A stretch of 8,698 nucleotides of DNA from Dehalococcoidia bacterium. Its GTDB lineage: Bacteria; Chloroflexota; Dehalococcoidia; Dehalococcoidales; BS750m-G39. Below the pieces are notes generated by a model. That model was not told the DNA's origin and did not search any database. It worked only from the letters and a program-made list of their open reading frames with translations. The first letter of the stretch is position 1. Every line of letters begins with the position of its first letter. Both the position numbers and the translations under genes were made by a program. Positions 1 to 6,187 of this stretch are shown here, piece by piece. Where the stretch lies: assembly GCA_030640325.1 (NCBI GenBank), contig DAOWJM010000018.1, forward strand, positions 1 to 8,698. Direction: 5' to 3'.

Positions 1-504
1 GCACCCTCTCCCATAATAGCCCGGCAGGTGCGCTGGGAGCGGGATGTTTGGGGGCTTTTCCTGAGCATCACCAAGCCGCTAATTGCTGCCCTTCACGGCT
101 ATGTTTTGGGCTCAGGGATAGAAATAGCCCTGTGCTGCGACATCAGGCTGGCTTCAGAGGATGCCCAGTTTGGCCTGCCTGAGCCGGGATTGGGTATAAT
201 TCCAGCCGCTGGCGGTAGCCAGACTCTGCCCCGAACGATTGGCGGGGCTAAGGCACTGGAAATACTGCTATCTGGGCGGTGGATTAAGGCTGAGGAAGCG
301 CACCGCCTGAAACTGGTCAACCGGGTGGTATCCCGAAATGAGTTACTGCCCGAAGCCGAGAGGCTGGCCAGAAAAATTGCCCACTTTGACCCCGTTGCGG
401 TAAGCTATGCTAAGCAGGCTATCACCAGGGGGCTTGACCTCAGCCTGGAACAAGGGCTGGAGCTTGAGGCCAAGCTTGCTGACTTTATCATCCGGTTACA
501 TTAA
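1..504 (+). CDS. Enoyl-CoA hydratase/isomerase (crotonase) family, 5'-partial, C-terminus short
   Basis: Crotonase-fold enzyme that probably hydrates 2-enoyl-CoA in fatty-acid or branched-chain acyl-CoA breakdown in the cytoplasm. The reading frame is open to the window edge, so the true start lies upstream; the GTG at 28 is internal. Of 167 visible residues, KPLIAALHGYVLGSGIEIAL (25-44) and LPEPGLGIIPAAGGSQ (59-74) are the core motifs. Glu41 and Glu61 align with the two catalytic glutamates of rat mitochondrial hydratase (Glu144, Glu164). The oxyanion-hole loop is GSG instead of GGG, which is tolerated because the backbone NH is used. The protein stops at ...LADFIIRLH, where family members normally run about 25-30 residues further through a helix ending in an AFLEKR-like motif. 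The TAA lies 16 bases before the sirtuin ATG, so the two are probably co-transcribed. Family assignment is sure; the exact substrate is not. Confidence 0.9.
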   Translation, partial: APSPIIARQVRWERDVWGLFLSITKPLIAALHGYVLGSGIEIALCCDIRLASEDAQFGLPEPGLGIIPAAGGSQTLPRTIGGAKALEILLSGRWIKAEEAHRLKLVNRVVSRNELLPEAERLARKIAHFDPVAVSYAKQAITRGLDLSLEQGLELEAKLADFIIRLH

Positions 505-507
505 AAT

Positions 508-514
508 AGAGGGG
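508..514 (+). promoter_or_regulatory. Shine-Dalgarno site fixing the sirtuin start
   Basis: AGAGGGG lies six bases before the ATG at 521. The same frame is open upstream as far as an ATG at 407, but that longer version would overlap the crotonase gene, and its added N-terminus resembles no sirtuin sequence. The site therefore supports the 521 start. Confidence 0.7.
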
Positions 515-520
515 AACATC

Positions 521-1309
521 ATGGAGGAACAGAACCTGGATGCCCTTGCTGAAAAGGCGGCTGACCTGATTATCAACGCCAAAAGGGTGGTGGTTTTCAC
601 CGGTGCTGGCATTAGCACTGAATCCGGGATTCCTGATTTTCGCAGCCCGGGTGGAATCTGGAGCCGGTTTGACCCTGATGATTTTACCTATCAGAAGTTC
701 ATCAGAGACCCTGAAGCGAGGAGAAAGCAGTGGCAGATGCTTGGGGAGGGGTTTCTAACTACTGAGGCTAAGCCCAACCCCGCTCACTACGCTATCGCCG
801 AGCTGGACAAGCTGGGCAAGCTGGATTGTGTCATAACCCAGAACGTTGATAATCTTCACCAGAAGGCGGGGGTGCCTGTTGACAAGGTGTTTGAGCTCCA
901 TGGCAATATGCAGTGGGCGGTATGCTTGAGCTGTGGTAAGCGTTATCCCTTTGAACAGATTAAGGTCAGGCTGGATAAGGGTGAGGAAATCCCGGACTGT
1001 GAAGTCTGTCATGGTATCCTGAAACCAAGCGCTGTCTTCTTCGGCGAACAGCTACCGCAGAAGGTGTTGCAGGAAGCGACCCTTCGCTCATCCGACTGCG
1101 ACCTGTTTATCGTGATTGGCTCGACCCTAATTGTCTACCCTGCAGCCTATATGCCTATCTACGCCACTCAGGCGGGAGCCAAACTGGTTATCATCAACCT
1201 CAGCTCTACCCCGATGGACATGGAGGCTGCCGTCCTGATTAGGGCTAAGGCTGGGGAAGCAATGTCAAGGATAGTAGAGAGGGTGAGGGAAAAACGAATC
1301 AAAATCTGA
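521..1309 (+). CDS. Sir2 family NAD-dependent protein deacylase (sirtuin)
   Basis: Removes acetyl or other acyl groups from protein lysines, using NAD and releasing nicotinamide and O-acyl-ADP-ribose; cytoplasmic. The 262 residues cover the whole fold. The NAD-binding motif is TGAGISTESGIPDFR (27-41), TQNVDNLH lies at 106-113, the catalytic His is H127 in ELHG, and a structural zinc site is formed by C135, C138, C160 and C163. KPSAVFFGE (168-176) and GSTLIVYPAA (200-209) complete the cofactor and substrate pocket. It closely resembles Thermotoga maritima Sir2 (class U). The Tyr-x-x-Arg pair that marks desuccinylases such as CobB and SIRT5 is not seen; the region reads RRKQWQML (67-74). Deacetylation or depropionylation is therefore more likely than desuccinylation. 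It sits between a crotonase and an acyl-CoA ligase, which suggests that acyl-CoA enzymes are its targets. An in-frame upstream ATG (407) was rejected. Confidence 0.95.
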   Translation: MEEQNLDALAEKAADLIINAKRVVVFTGAGISTESGIPDFRSPGGIWSRFDPDDFTYQKFIRDPEARRKQWQMLGEGFLTTEAKPNPAHYAIAELDKLGKLDCVITQNVDNLHQKAGVPVDKVFELHGNMQWAVCLSCGKRYPFEQIKVRLDKGEEIPDCEVCHGILKPSAVFFGEQLPQKVLQEATLRSSDCDLFIVIGSTLIVYPAAYMPIYATQAGAKLVIINLSSTPMDMEAAVLIRAKAGEAMSRIVERVREKRIKI

Positions 1310-1319
1310 GGGGTGAAGC

Positions 1320-2894
1320 ATGATTATAACTGAATTTCTTGACCTATCAGCTATGCTGGTTCCAGAGAGGACAGCCATCGCCTTTGAAGGAAAGCGATAT
1401 AGCTATGCTCAACTCAAGGAGAGGGTAAATCGCTTAGCCGATTCTCTAAACCGACTGGGTCTAGAAAAGGGGGAGCGAGCCGCCATCCTTGAGGTCAACT
1501 GTAGTGAATACATGGAGGCTTGTTTTGCCACGGTGAAGTTGGGGGGTATCTTCGTGCCCTTGAACTTCCGAATAAGGCAGGAGGAGCTAACCTACCTGGT
1601 AAATAAAGCCGAGCCCAAAATTCTTTTTGTCGGCAGCCGCTATGCTGATATGGCGAACAGCGCCCGCTCTCAACTCCCCTCGGTGGAGCATTTCATTATC
1701 ATTGGTGGCAAGCATCAGGGGATGCTAAGCTATGATGAGCTTATAGCCTCAGGTTCAGCGGAGGAAAAAACCTTTGCCGAGGTAAACGACGAAGATATAG
1801 CCGTGCTCATGTTTACCGCTGGAACCACTGGACTTCCCAAGGGGGTGCCTCAAGATAATAGCGCCTACAGCTCCTACGTCCTGACTAATGTTGACCCCCC
1901 TGATATGGAAGCACCGCCAGAGACAAATGTGCTTGTTATGCCCCTCTACCATGTGGCTGGAATGCAGGCGTTGATGGCTGGTATTTATGGGGGCAGAACC
2001 ATTGCCTTAATGCGGCAATTTGATGAAAAAGAGTGGTTTGAGACAGTGCAGCGGGAGAAAGCCACCCGAGTGATGGTGGTACCTACCATGCTCAAGCGAA
2101 TTGTTGAGCACCCTGACTTTGACCAATATGACCTTTCCAGCGTCCGAGTAGTAACCTATGGTGCCGCCGCCTGTCCATATGAGGTGCTGAGGAAGACCAT
2201 TGAGCGCTTTCCCGGTAGAGCACTTATCAATGCCTTCGGTGGGACGGAGACCTCTTCCACAATAGCTGCGCTAAGGGCTGAAGACCAAGTCATCACCGGA
2301 AAAGAGACTGAGCAGGAGAGAGAAAGGAAGTTAAAGAGGCTGGCTACCTCCATTGGCTTACCTATGGATGATGTGGAAATTCAGGTTCGAGATGAGGAAG
2401 GGCGAGAATTACCTGCCGGGGAAATAGGGGAGATTGTAGCCAAGGGTCCTAGAATAATGAGGGGCTACTGGAGGGATGAGGAGAGGACGAAGAAGGCTTT
2501 TACCCCCGATGGATGGTATCGCACTGGTGATATGGGTTATGTGGATGAGGAGGGCTATATTTATCTTAGCGGGCGTGCCGACGATTTGATTGTAAGAGGC
2601 GGCGAGAACATCGGTCCCGATGAAGTGGAAAGCGTTCTTTCGACACATCCTAAAATTGAAGAGGCGGCAGTGATTGGTGTCAAAGACATTGAATGGGGTC
2701 AGCAAGTCAGAGCTATAGTAAGGCTTAGGGCGGGAGAAACAGCCACCGAGCAGGAAATTATTGACTTTTGCCGTCCGAGGCTGGCTGGTTTCAAGCGTCC
2801 TAGCTCAGTAGTTTTTGTTGAGGAAGAACTTCCTAAGACCTCCACGGGCAAGGTTCTGAGGAGAACCCTCAGAGAGAAATATGGACAGACTTAG
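1320..2894 (+). CDS. AMP-forming acyl-CoA synthetase (fatty-acid--CoA ligase type)
   Basis: Activates a carboxylic acid to its acyl-CoA through an acyl-adenylate, consuming ATP and CoA; ANL superfamily. At 524 residues it is full length. The N-terminal domain spans roughly 1-415. The phosphate loop is FTAGTTGLPKG (165-175), the adenine-binding motif is NAFGGTE (304-310), and GWYRTGDMGYVDEEGYIYL (398-416) holds the ribose-binding Asp404. The hinge and C-terminal lid begin at GRADDLIVRGGENIGPDEVE (418-437). The catalytic lysine is K511 in LPKTSTGK (504-511). The ATG follows the sirtuin stop by 10 bases, and its Shine-Dalgarno sequence GAGGGGTGA (1308-1316) overlaps that stop, suggesting translational coupling. 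K511 lies in the PX4GK-type motif whose lysine is acetylated by Pat and deacetylated by CobB in Salmonella acetyl-CoA synthetase. Chain length or aromatic specificity cannot be read from the sequence. Confidence 0.93.
   Translation: MIITEFLDLSAMLVPERTAIAFEGKRYSYAQLKERVNRLADSLNRLGLEKGERAAILEVNCSEYMEACFATVKLGGIFVPLNFRIRQEELTYLVNKAEPKILFVGSRYADMANSARSQLPSVEHFIIIGGKHQGMLSYDELIASGSAEEKTFAEVNDEDIAVLMFTAGTTGLPKGVPQDNSAYSSYVLTNVDPPDMEAPPETNVLVMPLYHVAGMQALMAGIYGGRTIALMRQFDEKEWFETVQREKATRVMVVPTMLKRIVEHPDFDQYDLSSVRVVTYGAAACPYEVLRKTIERFPGRALINAFGGTETSSTIAALRAEDQVITGKETEQERERKLKRLATSIGLPMDDVEIQVRDEEGRELPAGEIGEIVAKGPRIMRGYWRDEERTKKAFTPDGWYRTGDMGYVDEEGYIYLSGRADDLIVRGGENIGPDEVESVLSTHPKIEEAAVIGVKDIEWGQQVRAIVRLRAGETATEQEIIDFCRPRLAGFKRPSSVVFVEEELPKTSTGKVLRRTLREKYGQT
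2852..2873. other. Two overlapping, mutually exclusive inverted repeats at the convergent gene ends
   Basis: TCTGAGG (2855-2861) pairs perfectly with CCTCAGA (2867-2873) around a five-base loop. GGTTCT (2852-2857) pairs perfectly with AGAACC (2862-2867) around a GAGG loop. Both cannot form at once. They lie inside the ligase C-terminal codons and start 23 bases beyond the stop of the minus-strand oxidoreductase gene. No T-run follows on either strand, so this is not a canonical intrinsic terminator. It could help stop or protect the minus-strand transcript, or be chance within coding sequence. Confidence 0.3.
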
Positions 2895-2895
2895 C

Positions 2896-4941
2896 CTAAA
2901 CAGAATAGGGATGATATACCGCTGATTGGGCTACTAGCTCAGCAATATCCATAACCCTGAGCTGTTCTTCAGCCGCTTTTGCCTTAATCCCGTCATCAAA
3001 CATCTGCAGGCAGAAGGGGCAGGCAGTAACCACAATTTGAGCTTCGGTCTCCATTGCCTGCTCGGTGCGTAGCTCGTTAATTCTCCTGCCAATGCGCTCT
3101 TCTAGCCACATATGACCGCCGCCACCCCCACAGCAGAAGCTATTATTCCGGTTGCGCTCCATCTCGACCATCCTCATATCGGGGATGCTTCTTATAATCT
3201 GTCTCGGCGGCTGGTAAATATCATTGTATCTCCCCAGATAGCAGGGGTCATGGTAGGTCACCGCCCCATCAATGCCTTTGATAATTCTCAACTTGCCCTG
3301 TTTCAGCAACTGGGCAATAAAATCGGTGTGGTGAATAACCTCAAACTCTCCGCCAAGCTGAGGGTACTCATTCTTTAGGGTATTGAAGCAGTGGGGACAG
3401 GCAGTAACTATCCTCTTCACATTATAGCTCTTCAACAGCTCAATATTTTTCTCAGCCTGAATCTGGAACAGGTATTCGTTACCCAGGCGGCGAGCCGGCT
3501 CGCCACAGCAGCTCTCCTCAGCACCCAGGATGCCAAATCTAATCCCGGCTAGCTTCAGTAGCTTAGCCACAGCCTGAGACACCTTTATGCTTCTATCTTC
3601 CAGTGCCCCGGTGCAACCTACCCAGAACAGGATATCTATATCACTATCCTCGGCTAAAGTCTTGATACCAAGCCCTTCAGTCCAGTCTGTTCTGGTTAGG
3701 GTAGTCCCCCGCCAAGGATGCCCCCTGTCTTCAATGCTGCGTAGTGCCCCCTCAGCCGTCTCGGGAATAGAAGCCTGCTCCATCACCAGGTTTCGCCTCA
3801 GGTCAATAACCTTATCAATGTGCTCGTTGGCGACAGGGCATACCTGCTGGCAGGCATAACAGGTAGTGCACGCCCAGATTTCATCCTCGGTTACCACCTC
3901 GCCAATTAATGATTCACCGGGGTTGGCTGCCGCCTCCGCCTTGCCACTGAGCAATCCAGGACCTACTGCCAACAGATGCTCCTTGAGGTCTTGAATTACC
4001 TTCTTGGGGTTAAGTGGCTTGCCACTGGCGTATGCCGGACAGGCATCCTGACAGCGACCGCACACCACACAGGAGTAAAGGTCTAGAAGCTGCTTCCGGG
4101 TAAAGTCAGTTATCTTGGAGACACCGAAAGTCTCTGCGGTCTCTAGGTCAATAGGACGCAGGGCTCCTTTGGGGGGCGGCGACTGGAGAAGGACATTGAA
4201 AATAGATGCCACCATGTGTAGATATCTGGAGTAAGCGATGAAGACCAGGACAAACAAGACAAAGCCCCAGTGTGCCCAAAAGAAACCTATATTTGCCATC
4301 TGCACTGAGCTTGTGCTGGCGCCGGCAAAGAACTGACTTAGCGCCGCGCTTATCGGTGGCAGGCTGGTGCCTAAACCCACCGGGGGGTAGCCAAGGGCAA
4401 TGCCAGTTGCCTCCTTAAAAAGGTGGGTCATGGGATGGATGAAGACCGTAACCAGAATGACCATAGCCTCAATGGTCTGCTCTCCCTCAAGCCTTGATGG
4501 CTTCACGATGTATCTCCGGATGATGCCCCATAAGGCACCGAGGATGATGAAGGGGGCAACTATGTCCATAACCCAGGCATAGTAGAAGAAGAGACTGGTA
4601 TTTTCCATTGTCTCGGAGAGACCAAAACCCCCGCCGATGATTATGAATAGCAAATAGAAGGGAATGTATATGAAGAATCCCCAGGCCATAAAGACATGAC
4701 CTATGCTGGCTCTATCCTTGGTAGTCAGGTTTTTAAGCTGGCACCATTGTCCTAATACCGAGACTGCAGTGTTGAGCAGCCTCCTCGCCATGTGACCAAA
4801 TCCACCCTCCCCTCTGCCCAGGGACAAATAACGCCAAAGCTGATACATCCTGCGCAGGAAGAGACCAAGGGCAAGGGCGAAAAAGACCCAAAAAATCACA
4901 TATCCTGAAATGCCCCAATAGGTCACACTAACCGGCGACAT
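2896..4941 (-). CDS. Membrane-bound Fe-S oxidoreductase, NarI-like plus HdrD-like (probable ETF:quinone oxidoreductase)
   Basis: A 681-residue fusion. The N-terminal half (about 1-250) has roughly five membrane helices (about 11-30, 80-103, 118-142, 156-176, 218-240) resembling the nitrate reductase gamma/cytochrome b module, with helix histidines H82, H169, H173 and H224 as candidate haem ligands. A dicluster 4Fe-4S ferredoxin domain follows (C291, C294, C297, C301; C358, C361, C364, C368). Two cysteine-rich CCG domains of the HdrB/HdrD type complete it (C443, C478-C479, C515, C518; and C567, C603-C604, C641, C644). This layout matches FadF/EtfD/'DUF224' proteins proposed to carry electrons from electron-transfer flavoprotein to menaquinone in beta-oxidation, as described for Syntrophomonas and mycobacteria. 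The facing acyl-CoA genes fit that role. No etfAB is in the window, so heterodisulfide or another electron donor remains possible. AGGAGGT (4946-4952) lies just ahead of the ATG. Confidence 0.85.
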   Translation of the reverse strand: MSPVSVTYWGISGYVIFWVFFALALGLFLRRMYQLWRYLSLGRGEGGFGHMARRLLNTAVSVLGQWCQLKNLTTKDRASIGHVFMAWGFFIYIPFYLLFIIIGGGFGLSETMENTSLFFYYAWVMDIVAPFIILGALWGIIRRYIVKPSRLEGEQTIEAMVILVTVFIHPMTHLFKEATGIALGYPPVGLGTSLPPISAALSQFFAGASTSSVQMANIGFFWAHWGFVLFVLVFIAYSRYLHMVASIFNVLLQSPPPKGALRPIDLETAETFGVSKITDFTRKQLLDLYSCVVCGRCQDACPAYASGKPLNPKKVIQDLKEHLLAVGPGLLSGKAEAAANPGESLIGEVVTEDEIWACTTCYACQQVCPVANEHIDKVIDLRRNLVMEQASIPETAEGALRSIEDRGHPWRGTTLTRTDWTEGLGIKTLAEDSDIDILFWVGCTGALEDRSIKVSQAVAKLLKLAGIRFGILGAEESCCGEPARRLGNEYLFQIQAEKNIELLKSYNVKRIVTACPHCFNTLKNEYPQLGGEFEVIHHTDFIAQLLKQGKLRIIKGIDGAVTYHDPCYLGRYNDIYQPPRQIIRSIPDMRMVEMERNRNNSFCCGGGGGHMWLEERIGRRINELRTEQAMETEAQIVVTACPFCLQMFDDGIKAKAAEEQLRVMDIAELVAQSAVYHPYSV

Positions 4942-4980
4942 AGCTACCTCCTATGTAAATCCAATTGAAGGGCGGAGCCA
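4942..4980 (-). other. 39-base spacer, the longest gap in the minus-strand run
   Basis: Apart from the AGGAGGT ribosome binding site of the oxidoreductase gene, I see no terminator hairpin or convincing promoter here. Read-through from upstream is the simplest reading, but an internal promoter cannot be excluded. Confidence 0.4.
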
Positions 4981-5466
4981 TTAGCGCAATCGGATAACAG
5001 CGACAAAGATGCCCAGAGCCAGGGCTAATAGGTCAAATAAGCTGAAGCTAGCCCCGAAGTTAAAAAGCAAGTTAGAAAAGATGCTCACCAGGTAGCTTAT
5101 TGGCACAGCAATGCCACCAACAATGGCTAGCCCGGTGCCGCGCTTACGATTGACTGAAAGACTAACCACTTCTCCAATGGCATAGCCAGCGCCTGCAGCC
5201 AGTAGCAGATTGAAGAAGATGAAAGGCACGTAGGCTCTCACTACCCCCCAGGCGATGCCACAAACAATAGCCATGCCGAGCGCTGTTCCTGCAGCCCTCA
5301 GGTAGTATTTGGTGGAAACGCTATAGGTAGGCAGTTTATATAACTTGGCACAATCGGGGCATCTAGCTCCTACCGGGGTCTGCACCATGCACTTGGGGCA
5401 TATCGGCTTACCACACTTGCCACACCGCAGGCTAGTTTCAACATCAGGATGATAAGCGCATTTCAT
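4981..5466 (-). CDS. Small membrane protein with N-terminal B-box/zinc-ribbon-like finger, function unknown
   Basis: I do not recognise a characterised gene. The 161 residues begin with a compact metal-binding head (1-40) with potential ligands C3, H6, C15, C18, C23, C26, C36 and C39, enough for two zinc sites in a B-box-like arrangement (CxxH, CxxC, CxxC, CxxC). A short linker is followed by about four hydrophobic helices (about 55-76, 80-105, 113-135, 140-160), rich in Gly and Ala with few charges. No catalytic motif is visible, and there is no rhomboid Ser/His signature. Similar heads occur on bacterial membrane proteins of unknown role and on some rhomboid proteases. The finger probably faces the cytoplasm and could bind a protein partner. 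It lies between plsY (10-base gap) and the Fe-S oxidoreductase (39-base gap). Its nearest Shine-Dalgarno is 14 bases away, so translation may depend on plsY. Confidence 0.75.
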   Translation of the reverse strand: MKCAYHPDVETSLRCGKCGKPICPKCMVQTPVGARCPDCAKLYKLPTYSVSTKYYLRAAGTALGMAIVCGIAWGVVRAYVPFIFFNLLLAAGAGYAIGEVVSLSVNRKRGTGLAIVGGIAVPISYLVSIFSNLLFNFGASFSLFDLLALALGIFVAVIRLR

Positions 5467-5476
5467 CTTGTGAGAG

Positions 5477-6178
5477 TCAACCCTCCTCTTGTTTTTCTTC
5501 TTGCTTAATAGGCTGCCGATGTATCCAGGCTTTCCTATCCCTTATGTCACGGTCGAAAATCAGGCGGTTAAGCAGTAGCTGCCCGGGAGGCACCGAAGCG
5601 GTAACCGAGGTTTTTGGCGCTGTTAGTCGCCTGATAACTACTATCAGGAACATCGCTACAAATCCTAGGGTAACTTGCATTGGCTCTTCAATGCCGAATG
5701 GCTGATGAAGAAACCAGCTAAATATGGGCAAAGATACCACCGCTGTAAGCACTCCCAAAGCTAGCTGTCGAAATGGAGCCATACTGTAAGCAATGATTAG
5801 AGCTATTAGCCCTAGCCATGGTACCAAAATATAAACAACGCCCAAGGTGGTTAGAATACCCCTGCCTCCGCTAAAGCGGAGAAAAACTGGCCAGTTATGT
5901 CCGATAATCACCACTAAACCCGCCGTTACCTGCTGGGCGATATCCAGACCTATCAGTTGAGCCGCCCACACCACCGCCATCCCCTTACCTAAATCAAAGA
6001 TGATTACCACAATAGCTATCCATTTGGAGGTTAACCCCAATAGGTTGGTTGCGCCTACATTACCGCTGCCATATTTCCTGATGTCTATCCCACGTGACCA
6101 CTTAGCTGCTAAATAGGCGGCTGGAACTGAACCAAAGAGATAGGCAGCTACTAGTAGTAATACAAACTCAATAGCCAT
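5477..6178 (-). CDS. plsY: Acyl-phosphate:glycerol-3-phosphate acyltransferase PlsY, divergent C-terminus
   Basis: Integral membrane enzyme that moves an acyl group from acyl-phosphate to glycerol-3-phosphate, the first step of phospholipid synthesis in PlsX/PlsY bacteria. Recognisable parts are the N-terminal helix with FGSVPAAYL (15-23), the motif GSGNVGATNLLG (37-48), FDLGKG (61-66), and GHNWPVFLRFSGGRG (93-107), where the usual GGKG is GGRG. About five to six membrane helices are predicted. At 233 residues it is longer than the usual 195-215. The conserved C-terminal motif of characterised PlsY, roughly R-H-x-x-N-x-x-R-L-x-x-G-x-E, is not present as such. The last helix ends in VVIRRLTAP (180-188), then comes a spacer, then LLLNRLIFDRDIRDRK (201-216) and a charged tail rich in Gln, Glu and Lys. 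It is flanked by the PHP gene (9-base gap, good AGGAGAG site) and the zinc-finger gene. The family is clear; full activity is inferred. Confidence 0.88.
   Translation of the reverse strand: MAIEFVLLLVAAYLFGSVPAAYLAAKWSRGIDIRKYGSGNVGATNLLGLTSKWIAIVVIIFDLGKGMAVVWAAQLIGLDIAQQVTAGLVVIIGHNWPVFLRFSGGRGILTTLGVVYILVPWLGLIALIIAYSMAPFRQLALGVLTAVVSLPIFSWFLHQPFGIEEPMQVTLGFVAMFLIVVIRRLTAPKTSVTASVPPGQLLLNRLIFDRDIRDRKAWIHRQPIKQEEKQEEG
5481..5488 (-). promoter_or_regulatory. Distant Shine-Dalgarno-like site of the zinc-finger membrane gene
   Basis: GAGGAGGG forms the last sense codons of plsY and is the only purine-rich site near the ATG at 5466. The 14-base spacer is longer than the usual 5-9. There is no better start: the TTG right after the site is out of frame, and the zinc-ligand pattern requires the N-terminus used here. 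Confidence 0.4.
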
Positions 6179-6187
6179 AAGCTCTCC

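Noticed and set aside
407..520. In-frame N-terminal extension of the sirtuin from an upstream ATG
   Set aside because: It overlaps the crotonase coding sequence, has no sirtuin-like sequence, and a good ribosome binding site precedes the ATG at 521.
2961..2980. Hairpin GCTG-TTCTT-CAGC followed by TTTT on the plus strand, as terminator of the ligase operon
   Set aside because: The stem has only four base pairs, the T-run is four bases long, and it lies within the C-terminal codons of the oxidoreductase; too weak to call.
3112..3859. Two plus-strand open frames opposite the Fe-S oxidoreductase (88 and 90 codons)
   Set aside because: Antisense shadows of the cysteine-rich CCG domains; composition is not protein-like and there is no independent support.
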